Made by a program: the position numbers and the translations under genes
The notes under the pieces: model-generated
Told to the model about the DNA's origin: nothing
The model's database searches: none
What the model saw: the letters and a program-made list of their open reading frames with translations, nothing else
In this document: positions 27,168 to 36,756 of the stretch, one piece after another
Layout: each line of letters begins with the position of its first letter
Numbering within the stretch: position 1 is the stretch's first letter
Assembly: GCA_019751875.1 (NCBI GenBank)
Contig: JAIEMV010000017.1
Span: forward strand, 1 to 64,000
Reading direction: 5' to 3'
Length of the DNA: 64,000 nt
Origin: Hyphomicrobium sp.
GTDB taxonomy: Bacteria; Pseudomonadota; Alphaproteobacteria; Rhizobiales; Hyphomicrobiaceae

Positions 27168-28274
27168 TCAGCCGTGCGTGCGCAGGCGCATCGGATCGTA
27201 GAACGGCATCCGGACCACCGTGGCGGGATACGTCTTACCGTCTTCCTCGATTTCGAGGGCCGTGCCGAAAGCGGTGTAGCCCTTGTCGATCTGGGCCATG
27301 GCCAGCGACTTCATCAGATGTTGACTGAAGACTGTGGACGTCACGACGCCGACGTCGCGACCGTCACTCTTCACTTTCGCGCCGGGCGTTATTGCGGCGG
27401 TGTGCCAGACTTCAAGTCCGGTGATGACAGAACGCTCCTTGCCCTTGCTCGCGGCCAAGGCCGCTTTGCCGATGAAGTCCGGCTTAGAAAGATCAACGGT
27501 CCAATCGGCTTTGACTTCCCACGGCGTGGTGTCGGGATGCGGCATATCGAAGGGGAAGAAGAGAAGGCCTCCCTCGACCCGGACGATATCGAGGCAAGTC
27601 CAGGAGACGGGCATCACGCCGAAGGGTTTGCCGGCTTCCAGAATTGCATCCCATAAGTACACAGCGTCGTCGCGCGAGCAGAAGACTTCATAGCCGCGTT
27701 CGCCGGAATAGCCGCCGCGGGCAAGCTGGATGGACTTGCCGAAGAGCGTCGTGGGAGCGTGCTTGAAGTAGCCCAATTCGGCGATTTTCAGCGGTGTATG
27801 TGGGGCGAGCACGTCGAGCGAGACGGGCCCTTGCAGCGAGAGGACGTGGGTGTCGTCGGTCTCGATGGTGACATCGTACTTCGGCGCTAACTCCTTGAGC
27901 GTTGCTGCTGTCGCGCCACTGCCGTGCGAGAGGCGATAGACGTTGGGCTCGAGCATGTAGACGAGAACATCGTCGATCAATCCGCCATTGGCATTGACGA
28001 TATTGGAGATGTGGCTGTCACCCGGTGCCGCCTTCGAGATATCGGTCGTCAGCATTTGGTTGAGGAGATCGAGAGAGCCCGGTCCCTTGACCAGCACAAG
28101 GTTCAGCGCAGTGACTTCGATGAGCCCCGCCTTGCTACGTGTCACGGTCGTCTCGAGGTAAGGATCCGTCGCGTAGTTCTGCGGGATGGCCATGTCGTTC
28201 CAGGCACTCGACATGTCGGAGCCGAGGGCGGTGTGGCGATCATAAAGTGCTGAGACGCGCGGAAAGGCCGGCAT
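27168..28274 (-). CDS. Stand-alone GcvT-like folate-binding protein of the trimethylamine operon
   Basis: A 368-residue aminomethyltransferase (GcvT) family protein. It has the folate-binding fold with GGYSGERGYEVFC and LDIVRVEGGLLFF, and ends in ATVVRMPFYDP. The last motif and the central block closely mirror the C-terminal half of Tdm upstream (ATVVRFPFYDP, TGYTGELGYEVFC), so the two look paralogous. ATG at 28274 follows a GGGAG site; longer starts run back into tdm. It is the last gene of the operon, 34 bases after tdm. I infer that it transfers the methylene group or formaldehyde to tetrahydrofolate, possibly from the dimethylamine step. It is not a standard glycine-cleavage GcvT, since gcvH and gcvP are absent nearby. 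Confidence 0.8.
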   Translation of the reverse strand: MPAFPRVSALYDRHTALGSDMSSAWNDMAIPQNYATDPYLETTVTRSKAGLIEVTALNLVLVKGPGSLDLLNQMLTTDISKAAPGDSHISNIVNANGGLIDDVLVYMLEPNVYRLSHGSGATAATLKELAPKYDVTIETDDTHVLSLQGPVSLDVLAPHTPLKIAELGYFKHAPTTLFGKSIQLARGGYSGERGYEVFCSRDDAVYLWDAILEAGKPFGVMPVSWTCLDIVRVEGGLLFFPFDMPHPDTTPWEVKADWTVDLSKPDFIGKAALAASKGKERSVITGLEVWHTAAITPGAKVKSDGRDVGVVTSTVFSQHLMKSLAMAQIDKGYTAFGTALEIEEDGKTYPATVVRMPFYDPMRLRTHG

Positions 28275-28308
28275 TTTTTTCAAACTCCCTTTGTTGAATT
28301 GGAGGGCT

Positions 28309-30660
28309 TTAGGATCTGACCCGCGTTTTCTCGGGATCGTAAAAGGGGAAGCGAACCACGGTCGCGTCCAGCCGCTTGATGTGGCCGTCGAGTTTGCCGA
28401 CGGCGAGCTTGTTCCCAAGTTCTGCGTGGGCGATGTCGACACGCGCCAGAGCTATCGTCTTTTTCAGAGTCGGCGAGCGCATGCCGCTCGTGACGACGCC
28501 GATCTCGGCGCGGCCGGCAAAAATCTTGTCGCCGTGCGAGGCGGGTTCGTTACCGGTGATTTCGAGGCCGACGAGTTTGCGTGCAGGATGTGCGCGGCGG
28601 CGTTCGAGGGCGGATTTGCCGATGTAGTCCTCTTCCTTTTTCGTCGGCACCGTGAAGCCGATACCGGCTTCGAACGGATCGGTGGTGCTGTCGAACTCGT
28701 AGCCTCCGAAAGCGAGGCCCGCTTCGATGCGGACCATGTCGAGCGCGTCGAAGCCGAACGGGCGAATGCCGTGTTCTTCGCCCGACTGCATGATCGCATC
28801 CCAGACGGCGGGAGCATCCTTTGGATGGCAGAACACTTCATAGCCGAGTTCGCCCGTGTAGCCGGTGCGGGACACGATGACGGGGATGCCGTCGTAGCCG
28901 CCGATGCGGCCGATGGTGAATCGGAAGACGCCGAGTTCATCGAGTGTCGGACGGCCTCCGGGGGTCCAGAGAAGCGGACGCAGGGTCTCGCGTGACTTCG
29001 GGCCTTGGACGGCGACATTGTGAATGTCGTTGGTGGCTGATTTCAGAAGGACCTGGGCGCCACTCTTTGCAGCCTGCTCGCGCAGCCAAAGGAGGCTCGC
29101 GTCGTCGCCTCCGATCCAGCGGAAGTTGTTCTGACACAGGCGAAACAGCGTGCCGTCGTCGATCATGCCGCCGTGCTCATAGCAAAGGGCCGTGTAGAAG
29201 ATCTGACCGGCGGCAAGTTTGCGAATGTCACGCGGGAAAACGGATTGCAGGAAGCTTTCCGCGTCGGGACCCATGATCTCGAGCTTGCGCAGCGGCGAGA
29301 GGTCCATCACCACGACCTTCTCGCGGCAGGCCCAATATTCCTCGACCGGTCCGGCTGCCGTAAAGCGGTGGGGGACCCAATAGCCGCGATACTCGCCAAA
29401 CGAGCGCGTCAGTTCGGATGTGCGGGGATGGAACCCGGTCTCTTTGGTCATCTGCAGCGGAGCGTCGGGGGTCATACGGTATCCAATCGCGCGCTTGAAC
29501 GTGGCCGACTTGGGATAGACGCGCACCTGGATTTCGGTGAGCTGCCAGCCATTCGCCGGGTCAATGTCATCGGGGCAAGAGGTGGCGGCGCAGACGAGAT
29601 CGGATAGCGCACGCATCAGCACATAGTCGCCGGGGCGCGACCAGGGTTCGTCGAACCAGATCTGGTTCTGGTGATCGACGTTAGTGTTGTAGAAAAAGTT
29701 TATAGCCGGCCAGCCACGGCGGCCGTCGATGCCGTATGGGGCCATCGTGACGTTGAGGTTGTCGGAGCAGTTGGCGTGGCCGAAGTAGCCTGCGTCTTCA
29801 TAGGTGCGCGCGGTACAGGCCAGCCCAAACGTGTCGTGGCGGCCGACCGTGTCTTGCACGACTTCGACGAGTGGGTTGCGATCGCGGTCGTAAAAACGTG
29901 ATGCAAGGCCCGGCTTGGGGTAGGCGAGGCCTGACATTGTGCGCGTGGTCGTCGAGTCGAGCGGCAGTGGACGCCCCTTGTCGACCGCGCGGCGCTCAAA
30001 TGCCAGAAAATCGGAACACTGCCGGCCGGCGATATCGACGATCTGGATATACTCGCCTTCGAAGACTTCGAAGTTGATGGCGGAGGCAACAGTGATACGG
30101 AGGTCGAGACGCGGTTCTGCAAGCGGTTCCGGCGGCTCGCGCAGCGCGGGCGGCAACATGTTCGAACGCGTGATGACGACGAGTGTGTCGGTGGCGGAGG
30201 TCTGGTCCCAGACGGCGCCGGGGGAAGCGGGCGCGGCGATTACGAGGGTGATTGGGCGTTCGGCGGTGAGGGACTGGAGTACGCCGGGCGGGGTTTGCTC
30301 ATCAAAGAGCAGCGCAGCTTTGGCGCGACCAATGTCGATCCCCCGGCGGAAGAGGCCAAAGCGCACTCGGGCAGCGTCTTCGCGCTCTGAAGCGAGGATG
30401 GCATGGAGACCGTTAGGTACGGCTTTGCCCTTCAGGCCGAGCGCACCGAGATCTGGCTTGCCGCGGGGTCCGAAGGCGAGCAACTCCAGTGCCTGGCCAC
30501 CTTCGATGGGGACGATATCGATGCGGTCGTCCCGGTCGAGCGCAAAGACGGCCGAGCCGCCGCCGCTGACCGTATAGCGCTCCTGTCCGGAGTTGAGAGC
30601 CGGTTTGCCCGGAAGGATGACTTCCGGGTTCCAGGGCGTGATGATCGTGGGCGGGAGCAT
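28309..30660 (-). CDS. tdm: Trimethylamine N-oxide demethylase Tdm
   Basis: A 783-residue two-domain enzyme. Tdm converts trimethylamine N-oxide to dimethylamine and formaldehyde, and its C-terminal folate domain can channel formaldehyde to tetrahydrofolate. The N-terminal part is of DUF1989 type; Cys 282, 298 and 362 have the spacing I recall for the zinc ligands of Methylocella Tdm, and QCSDFLAF (Cys 215, Asp 217) is a second conserved patch. The C-terminal GcvT domain starts near residue 405 and includes TGYTGELGYEVFC. It lies 14 bases downstream of tmm, as in the Methylocella tmm-tdm pair. The assignment is strong from architecture plus context; metal ligands are from memory of the family. 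Confidence 0.92.
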   Translation of the reverse strand: MLPPTIITPWNPEVILPGKPALNSGQERYTVSGGGSAVFALDRDDRIDIVPIEGGQALELLAFGPRGKPDLGALGLKGKAVPNGLHAILASEREDAARVRFGLFRRGIDIGRAKAALLFDEQTPPGVLQSLTAERPITLVIAAPASPGAVWDQTSATDTLVVITRSNMLPPALREPPEPLAEPRLDLRITVASAINFEVFEGEYIQIVDIAGRQCSDFLAFERRAVDKGRPLPLDSTTTRTMSGLAYPKPGLASRFYDRDRNPLVEVVQDTVGRHDTFGLACTARTYEDAGYFGHANCSDNLNVTMAPYGIDGRRGWPAINFFYNTNVDHQNQIWFDEPWSRPGDYVLMRALSDLVCAATSCPDDIDPANGWQLTEIQVRVYPKSATFKRAIGYRMTPDAPLQMTKETGFHPRTSELTRSFGEYRGYWVPHRFTAAGPVEEYWACREKVVVMDLSPLRKLEIMGPDAESFLQSVFPRDIRKLAAGQIFYTALCYEHGGMIDDGTLFRLCQNNFRWIGGDDASLLWLREQAAKSGAQVLLKSATNDIHNVAVQGPKSRETLRPLLWTPGGRPTLDELGVFRFTIGRIGGYDGIPVIVSRTGYTGELGYEVFCHPKDAPAVWDAIMQSGEEHGIRPFGFDALDMVRIEAGLAFGGYEFDSTTDPFEAGIGFTVPTKKEEDYIGKSALERRRAHPARKLVGLEITGNEPASHGDKIFAGRAEIGVVTSGMRSPTLKKTIALARVDIAHAELGNKLAVGKLDGHIKRLDATVVRFPFYDPEKTRVRS

Positions 30661-30674
30661 GGCTCACAATCCCA

Positions 30675-32042
30675 TCAGGCGACTTTTGCCGCCGCCGGAT
30701 CGGGCTGGTTCAGGAACGCTTGCATGCTGTCGTCCAGGGCCTGCATCCACGGCGTGTGATGAACCGGCGCGACATTGCCGGTCAGCGTGGAGGGATAGCT
30801 CCGGTCACGATAGGTGAGGATGTTCTCCATCTTATGATGCTCCCACTCCTTGAACAGACGCGCGACCATGTCGACGTCGAGACGCGGATAGTCCGTCGGG
30901 CCGAGAAGATCGCGCACGTATTCGGTTTGGAAGTCGATCGCTTCGAAAGCGTCGGCAACCGCCTCTTCGCGTTGGATCCAGGCGTTGATGTCCTTCGCCT
31001 GCTCTTCGAATCCAGGGAGCTTGATGCGGCCGAGGATGACGTCGCGAGCGTACCAAGCCTGCGCATCAAACATGTTGAAGGTGTAGTATTGGTCCTGGGC
31101 CCCCAGATAAATGAACTTGTTGTTCGGCCACCAGAACACGCCCTTGTAGAGAGACGGCGGGTAGAGGCGGTTACGCGACTTGAGGCGCAAACTGTCGTCG
31201 AGATAGGGATAGTGATGGAGATAGCCGGTGCACAGCACGATGGCGTCGACCTCCTTGGACGTGCCGTCCTTGAAAAAGGCCGTCTTGCCCTCGACCTTCA
31301 CCAAGAGTGGCACTTCGGTGAGGCTCTCGGGCCAGTTGAAACCCATCGGCCGCGTGCGGTGGCTGAAAGTGACGGACTTGGCTCCATATTTGTGGCACTG
31401 GATCCCAATGTCTTCCGACGAATAGCTTGAACCGATGCAGAGCACGTTCTTGCCGGCGAATTCGTCTGCGGAGCGGAAGTCGTGGGCATGCAGCACGCGG
31501 CCTGGGAACGCAGCAAGGCCCGGAAACTCCGGCACGTTGGGTGTTGAAAAGTGGCCGCTTGCGTTGATCACCCAGTCGAACTCCGAGGACGACAGTTGAT
31601 CGTCCTTGAGGTCTTTGACAGTGACGGTGAACTTTTGCGTCTTGTCGTTCCACGTCACGCTGCGAACAGGCGTCCGGAACTTCATGTACTTGCGCACACC
31701 GCTCTTCTCGACCCGGCCTTTAATGTAGTCGTGGAGCACGGCGCGCGGGGGATACGACGGTATAGGCCGGCCGAAGTGTTCTTCGAAAGAGTAGTCGGCG
31801 AACTCGAGACATTCCTTCGGGCCATTCGACCACAGATAGCGATACATGCTGCCGTGAACCGGCTCGCCGTATTCATCGGTCCCAGTGCGCCACGTGTAGT
31901 TCCAGATGCCGCCCCACTCTTCCTGTTTTTCGTAGCAGACGAGTTCTGGGATCTCAGCGCCCATCTGGCGCGCACTTTCGAAAGCCCGCAGAGCCGCCAT
32001 ACCGCTCGGGCCTGCTCCGATGATCGCAATACGCTGTGTCAT
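30675..32042 (-). CDS. tmm: Trimethylamine monooxygenase Tmm (flavin-containing)
   Basis: FAD/NADPH monooxygenase of 455 residues that oxidises trimethylamine to its N-oxide. The FAD motif GAGPSGM is at residues 9-15. The FMO signature [13 protein letters not shown] and the NADPH motif [12 protein letters not shown] follow, and [11 protein letters not shown] lies in the second half. Location directly upstream of tdm and downstream of the dimethylamine monooxygenase genes supports Tmm over other FMOs. Confidence 0.94.
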   Translation of the reverse strand: MTQRIAIIGAGPSGMAALRAFESARQMGAEIPELVCYEKQEEWGGIWNYTWRTGTDEYGEPVHGSMYRYLWSNGPKECLEFADYSFEEHFGRPIPSYPPRAVLHDYIKGRVEKSGVRKYMKFRTPVRSVTWNDKTQKFTVTVKDLKDDQLSSSEFDWVINASGHFSTPNVPEFPGLAAFPGRVLHAHDFRSADEFAGKNVLCIGSSYSSEDIGIQCHKYGAKSVTFSHRTRPMGFNWPESLTEVPLLVKVEGKTAFFKDGTSKEVDAIVLCTGYLHHYPYLDDSLRLKSRNRLYPPSLYKGVFWWPNNKFIYLGAQDQYYTFNMFDAQAWYARDVILGRIKLPGFEEQAKDINAWIQREEAVADAFEAIDFQTEYVRDLLGPTDYPRLDVDMVARLFKEWEHHKMENILTYRDRSYPSTLTGNVAPVHHTPWMQALDDSMQAFLNQPDPAAAKVA

Positions 32043-32103
32043 GCTTGCAATGTCCTTCTCGTTCGACTGGAGGCTGGCTGTTGCAGTCTTGGGAAGAGGC
32101 CGG

Positions 32104-33144
32104 TCAGTCGGGCCAGCATCCCTTGGAGGTGGGTGCGCCGTCGTCGTATTTCGCTAGCCAGTCGATGGTGGTCTGGCGGTAGCGCGTCGTCCCCTTGTAG
32201 TCGGCGATCGGGTCTGGGAGTGTTTTCAGAACGCGATGCAGGCGACGGCCCCACTTCGGGACCGTGACGAGTTCGTTCATCTTGATGAGATAGGCGCGGA
32301 TCGAAAACACGATCGCGTTCGAGCGCGGTAGCCGCCACAGGCCTTGGAGTTCGACGCGCAGGTGGACTTTGTCACCGACGTTCTCGGGTGTCACAGTGGT
32401 GCGATCTTTGCCCCATTTATGATAGTTCTCGGGGCTCGTATCGAGGCGCGGGTTGATCGTCATCGTCCAGTTGAGACGACGCACGGGCTTCCCCAGCTGA
32501 AGATTGAGCAAAAATTTAAGCGCTCGGTCGAACACGCCGAGTTCGTGCGCCATTGGAACGGGCGCGTGCCATTCCTTGAAGCTCATGCCGACGTCGAAAT
32601 CGAGCGACCAGTCAGCCTGTGAGGACACAATCCCCGCGTCCATCCAGAGATCGCCGTCGCGCTGATCGAGGAGGCAGAAATCACCCTGGCATTGGCGGGT
32701 GATGTATTCCATCGGGGGATAGGGAAGTGTCGCAATGTCGCCGAAGACGAACTGCTGGTCGATGCCCATGGGTCGATTGACCCAGTGCCAGTCGTCGCCG
32801 ATGCGCGTGAGCGAGAAGTGGTCGGGATAGTCCCGCGCCATCGACGTCATCAGGAGTTCGAGCAGGTCCCATTCCGCCGTCAACATGTGCGGCAGCGACT
32901 GGCAGCGCAGCGGGTCTTCCTTCAGAACGAGCGCCCGGTCGCGCATGTCTGAAAGATAGTGCTCATCGATATCGATCGGAAATTCGTAGACCGAGCCCTT
33001 GGGTCCTGGAACGTGGGGCTCAATATTGACCGTGTATCTGTACTGGTCTTCGTGAAAGGGGAAGGGAAATCGCAGAATCGCCGCTGGGCTGTTGGAGAAC
33101 GTGAAGTCGTCGCGGAACGTCTCGTTCTTGAAAACCAGGCCCAT
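32104..33144 (-). CDS. DUF3445 haem-dependent oxidative N-demethylase subunit of dimethylamine monooxygenase
   Basis: A soluble protein of 346 residues from the DUF3445 (HODM) family. Members bind haem and oxidatively remove methyl groups from secondary amines. The [16 protein letters not shown]-terminal block and the [18 protein letters not shown] segment are family features. With the adjacent reductase and DmmA it should form the multi-subunit dimethylamine monooxygenase, giving methylamine and formaldehyde. The subunit is called DmmC or DmmD in different species, so I leave the symbol blank. It lies 20 bases after dmmB and 61 bases before tmm. Confidence 0.85.
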   Translation of the reverse strand: MGLVFKNETFRDDFTFSNSPAAILRFPFPFHEDQYRYTVNIEPHVPGPKGSVYEFPIDIDEHYLSDMRDRALVLKEDPLRCQSLPHMLTAEWDLLELLMTSMARDYPDHFSLTRIGDDWHWVNRPMGIDQQFVFGDIATLPYPPMEYITRQCQGDFCLLDQRDGDLWMDAGIVSSQADWSLDFDVGMSFKEWHAPVPMAHELGVFDRALKFLLNLQLGKPVRRLNWTMTINPRLDTSPENYHKWGKDRTTVTPENVGDKVHLRVELQGLWRLPRSNAIVFSIRAYLIKMNELVTVPKWGRRLHRVLKTLPDPIADYKGTTRYRQTTIDWLAKYDDGAPTSKGCWPD

Positions 33145-33164
33145 AACGTGAGTGCTCCCGAAAG

Positions 33165-34130
33165 CTAGAGGTCGAGGATCAGGCGGCCGCCGGCCGTCTG
33201 GAGCCGCGATACACAGATCATGATTTTCTGGCCGGCCGCTTTTTCGTCGGTGGTCAGGAAGTGGTCGTTGTGTTCGATTGCGCCAACGCAGGAGACGACC
33301 TGCGTCTCACACTGACCGCAGGCGCCGCCGCGGCAGAGAAACGGCGGGTTGAGACCTGCCTCCTCGATGGTTTCGAGGATACTCCGGGTGGGCTTGACCT
33401 CGAGCGTGCGGCCGGATTTGGCGAGCTCAATCGTGAACGGCTTGCCGACAGGTGGAGCGGAGAAGCGCTCAAAGTGAAGGTTCTCTTCAGGCCAACCAGC
33501 ATCGCGCGCTTCGTTCAAGACCCAGTCGATCATGCCCGATGGACCACAAACATAAAGATGGGTTCCGAGGGGCTGATTATCGAGGAGGCGAGTCAGAGGG
33601 ATCTTCTGCTGGGCCTCGTCGAAGTAGGTGTGGATCTTACGGCCATGAAGGCTACTGAGCAGATTCCAGTACGCGCCACCGGATTTTGACCGCATGCTGT
33701 AGTGCAGTTCGAACGGCATTTCCTCGCGTTCCAGCTGCTGCATCATAGCCATGAAGGGCGTGATGCCGATCCCGCCGGCGATGAGCAGATGCCGACGCGC
33801 GCGGCGATCAATCGGAAACAGATTCATGGGCGCGCTAATCGAAAGCTCGCTGCCCTCTTTCAACTTCTCGTGCACGAAGATGGATCCGCCACGGGAATCG
33901 GCGGTTTTCAAGACACTGATCTGGTAGCATGTCGGATCGAACGGCGATCCCATCAGCGAGTAAGGATTGCGCAAAATGCGATCTTCGTCGTGCATGGTGA
34001 GCACGGTGTGTGCGCCGCCAGAGAAGACCGGCAGCTGCTCGCGGCCCACGGGAACGAGGCGCAGACGGCGAATGCCGTCGGCTACGTGTTCGGTTTCGGC
34101 TACGCGGACGCGGAATTCGCCTTCGCCCAT
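33165..34130 (-). CDS. dmmB: Dimethylamine monooxygenase reductase subunit (PDR/VanB type)
   Basis: A 321-residue flavodoxin-reductase-like protein. It has a flavin-binding barrel (RNPYSLMGSP), an NAD(P)-binding domain (LLIAGGIGITPFMAM, YVCGPSGMI), and a C-terminal plant-type [2Fe-2S] ferredoxin domain (CRGGACGQC with a later Cys in ICVSR). It should pass electrons from NAD(P)H to the DUF3445 haem subunit. The ATG overlaps the dmmA stop as TGATG, so translation is coupled. A GTG one codon upstream is less likely. Confidence 0.82.
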   Translation of the reverse strand: MGEGEFRVRVAETEHVADGIRRLRLVPVGREQLPVFSGGAHTVLTMHDEDRILRNPYSLMGSPFDPTCYQISVLKTADSRGGSIFVHEKLKEGSELSISAPMNLFPIDRRARRHLLIAGGIGITPFMAMMQQLEREEMPFELHYSMRSKSGGAYWNLLSSLHGRKIHTYFDEAQQKIPLTRLLDNQPLGTHLYVCGPSGMIDWVLNEARDAGWPEENLHFERFSAPPVGKPFTIELAKSGRTLEVKPTRSILETIEEAGLNPPFLCRGGACGQCETQVVSCVGAIEHNDHFLTTDEKAAGQKIMICVSRLQTAGGRLILDL

Positions 34131-34735
34131 CACTTAAAGACCTCTTCAGGAGCGGGCGCTTCGCCGGGCACCTCGGCGTCAATGCAAACACCCTGGAAAG
34201 CGCCGAGGCGGCGCGAATAATGATCGCGCACGAGCAGTGTCAGTCCACAATGACTGCACGTCGCAGGATTGGTGGTGACGTTTTCGGTGAAACCTTTGCA
34301 ATGGACGCACTGGACGCGCCGTTTCGCCGAGCCACGATGTTCGGTGTAGATCGACTTGTGATCGATGCCGGCTTCGAGCGCTTCGCGCAGAGCGAGACCC
34401 ATGAAGGGTTCGGTGCCAGTGAAGTAGAGACGGGTGCCCATCTTCGCAGTTTGCAGAACGCCCTTCAGGCGGAACATCGTGGTCGCTGGAGTGGGGAAGA
34501 TCCAGAGCGCATCAGACTTAAGGTCTTCGAGCTGCTTCTCGTATCCTTTCCCGGCCGAGCCAGCGGCACAGTAGAGAATGGTTGTTTTTGAAAAGAAATC
34601 GGGCGGCGCATTCCTAGCGAGGTCGAGGATTGCAGCTGCTCCTTCGCCTTCCGCGACCAGTAGGTTGTGCCTGGCCCGGGGATCTGGCTGCAGCACCCCG
34701 TACACCGGCCTGCTTATTATTCCCGGAGTGAGCAT
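34130..34735 (-). CDS. dmmA: Dimethylamine monooxygenase subunit DmmA
   Basis: A 201-residue protein with a Rossmann-like N-terminal part and a C-terminal zinc-ribbon or rubredoxin-like motif (CVHC and CSHC, 16 residues apart from first to first). It is the DmmA family subunit of dimethylamine monooxygenase. A GGGAG ribosome-binding site precedes the ATG. It is the first gene of the operon dmmA-dmmB-DUF3445-tmm-tdm-gcvT-like. Confidence 0.8.
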   Translation of the reverse strand: MLTPGIISRPVYGVLQPDPRARHNLLVAEGEGAAAILDLARNAPPDFFSKTTILYCAAGSAGKGYEKQLEDLKSDALWIFPTPATTMFRLKGVLQTAKMGTRLYFTGTEPFMGLALREALEAGIDHKSIYTEHRGSAKRRVQCVHCKGFTENVTTNPATCSHCGLTLLVRDHYSRRLGAFQGVCIDAEVPGEAPAPEEVFK

Positions 34736-34865
34736 CGATCTCCCTCGGCATGTTGCGTGTCACGCGGATACTGGTCGGGATCGGCCGGCGAAAACGAAAG
34801 GCTGCCAACAGCGCGCCGCATTATCCCCCTCGCTCGTTGCTCACCAGTGAAGTTTTATTCTCGAC

Positions 34866-34893
34866 ACTATAGCAAATACGAATTCGGACGCAA
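34866..34893 (-). promoter_or_regulatory. Candidate sigma-70 promoter for the methylated-amine operon
   Basis: On the minus strand TTGCGT (34888-34893) and TATAGT (34866-34871) are separated by 16 bases, about 130 bases before the dmmA ATG. No activator site was recognised in the leader. Confidence 0.4.
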
Positions 34894-34931
34894 CCATTTC
34901 AAGTCGATCTTCACATTGTTCGAATTGATAA

Positions 34932-34959
34932 TGGGCCGTGCATTTCTTCGCACGGCCCA
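34932..34959 (-). terminator. Terminator after the APC permease gene
   Basis: A 10-bp perfect stem (TGGGCCGTGC with GCACGGCCCA) with an 8-base loop lies 31 bases after the permease stop, followed on the minus strand by TTATCAATT. It marks the permease as a separate unit from dmmA. Confidence 0.7.
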
Positions 34960-34989
34960 CCTCAAATGTGTCCGTATTTCCGCTCTTAT

Positions 34990-36735
34990 TTAGGCAGGTG
35001 GCGGCAGTTCAAAATAATAGTGGGATGTCACCACGACGATTGCCGCAAGAATGAGCGTTACGTAAGGCAATATGCCTGCTTTTCGCTCACCCAAGTCCTG
35101 TCCTTTCAAATTCAATTCCGTAAGCATCTCCGCCGGGAACTTGCCTTTGTCCTGGATGTAGTGGCGGAATAAAAAGACAGGGATAATCAGCGCCGCAAAA
35201 CCAAGGCCGTACCAGAGTACGTTCGGATTGCCCCACACTTTCGCACCGGCCCCCATGAAGACGAGATTGACGAAGCCTAGCAGAGCGTTGAATCCGATCA
35301 GCAGCGTGGGTGCGCGATAGGGGCGGGGAATGTCGGGACTGTCGATGCGATGGATCCACGTCGCCTGCAGGTTCAAGAAGATGAAGATGATGTAGCCGAC
35401 GTTCGAGATCGCGAGAATTAGATAGTAGGCGGTGGCGTCGGAGGCCGCGAACGTCAAGAGACCGAGGTTGAACACGAGGTCCGTCCACATGGCGCGTGTG
35501 GGAGCGCCATGTTCGTTCACGTGGCTCAGATACTTTGGGAGCCAGCCGTCGACGGAGCCTTGATAGAGTGTGCGTGACGACCCAGCCATTGCCATCATGA
35601 TCGCGAGGATAAGGGCCAGGATCATCATCATCTCGAGTAGATGCGTGACGTAGACGTTGCCGCCTCCGACCATCTGACCCATGGCCGCCGCGACGCCAGT
35701 TCCGTCAACGATGCCAGGCGCCGTCATGCCTTCAAGGCCCAGATGCCCCTGAAAAGACGCAGCAACCAGGGTGTAGAGCGCGACGGAAACAACGCCGGCC
35801 CAGAAAATAGCCTTGATGGTATCAGTCGCCGGGTTCTTAAATTCTCGCGTGTAGCAGACGGCAGTTTCAAACGCGTATGTAGACCAGGCTGCGATGAAGA
35901 GAGCGCCCAGCACGTATGTCCATCCGGGATTGCTCCAGTCTCCGGTGGGCGGAACGATCGGTGAGAAGTTGTCGTAGTTGATGCCGCCGTTGAAGAACGG
36001 AACCACACCCACGATCGTCATTGGGATCAGCACGAGCAGACCAATGTATTTCTGAACCTGCGCGGTGCCGAGGACGCCGCGGTGCTGGATTGCGAACGTG
36101 ACCAGCATGAGGATGGCGCCGATGAAGAACGTGGCGCCGACTTCGATGTTGGCAAGACCGAAGAAGGAGAACTGAAGCACCTTGAAGCTGCGGATCCACG
36201 GGGTTGCCGCTTCACTGAGGGCGGCTGCCGCAATCGTGGCTGCTTCTTCACCAGATTTTCCAGCGATGGTGGCAGCATTGGCCGCGTCTTTAAGCCAAGC
36301 TTGCACTTCAGCACTTTCGAGGCCGAAGGTTGGAATGGGCGCGATTGCATTCAGAATATAGCCGGCAGCAATCGCGCAGCCCAGCGAAAGCACCGGGGTC
36401 CAGGCAAACCAGTTACACCAGACAGAAAGCGGCGCGACGAGTTTGCTGTATCTCAGCCAGGCAGCCGCACCATAAACGGCAGCGCCGCCTGATTTGCTGT
36501 GAAAAAGACCTGCAATCTCGGCATAACTAAATGCCTGGAGAAAACCCATGACGACCGAAATGAACCAGACGAGAAAGGCGACTTTTCCCGCTGTGGCGCC
36601 CATGCCGCCAATCGAGATGAGAACGAGGGCGGGAACGCCGCTCGCAATCCAGAATGCGCCTTTCCAGTCGATCGTACGCAGCAGTGTGTTCTCGCGAGCG
36701 CCGGCATCGGCCCTCTCCAAAGACGTGACTGTCAT
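34990..36735 (-). CDS. APC-superfamily amino acid/amine permease
   Basis: An inner-membrane transporter of 581 residues with about 12-13 membrane helices. The APC N-terminal glycine-rich helix (FWIASGVPALVLISIGGMG) and SYAEIAGLFHSKSGGAAVYG are visible. There is a large Ala-rich hydrophilic insert around residues 140-185 (AWLKDAANAATIAGKSGEEA region), longer than in usual amino acid permeases. Its place between amt and the dmm/tmm/tdm genes makes a methylated amine or amine N-oxide the likely substrate. This is inference; a conventional amino acid is possible. Confidence 0.82.
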   Translation of the reverse strand: MTVTSLERADAGARENTLLRTIDWKGAFWIASGVPALVLISIGGMGATAGKVAFLVWFISVVMGFLQAFSYAEIAGLFHSKSGGAAVYGAAAWLRYSKLVAPLSVWCNWFAWTPVLSLGCAIAAGYILNAIAPIPTFGLESAEVQAWLKDAANAATIAGKSGEEAATIAAAALSEAATPWIRSFKVLQFSFFGLANIEVGATFFIGAILMLVTFAIQHRGVLGTAQVQKYIGLLVLIPMTIVGVVPFFNGGINYDNFSPIVPPTGDWSNPGWTYVLGALFIAAWSTYAFETAVCYTREFKNPATDTIKAIFWAGVVSVALYTLVAASFQGHLGLEGMTAPGIVDGTGVAAAMGQMVGGGNVYVTHLLEMMMILALILAIMMAMAGSSRTLYQGSVDGWLPKYLSHVNEHGAPTRAMWTDLVFNLGLLTFAASDATAYYLILAISNVGYIIFIFLNLQATWIHRIDSPDIPRPYRAPTLLIGFNALLGFVNLVFMGAGAKVWGNPNVLWYGLGFAALIIPVFLFRHYIQDKGKFPAEMLTELNLKGQDLGERKAGILPYVTLILAAIVVVTSHYYFELPPPA

Positions 36736-36756
36736 GTGGTTTCCCCCTGTCCAGCG

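Noticed and set aside
28275-28442. N-terminal extension of the GcvT-like protein to 28442
   Set aside because: The extra 56 codons overlap the 3' end of tdm in another frame and show no folate-domain similarity; ATG at 28274 has a good ribosome-binding site.
34866-34893. Sigma-54 element in front of dmmA
   Set aside because: The stretch with TGGTTGC and TTGC lacks the conserved spacing of -24/-12 elements; a weak sigma-70 promoter fits better.
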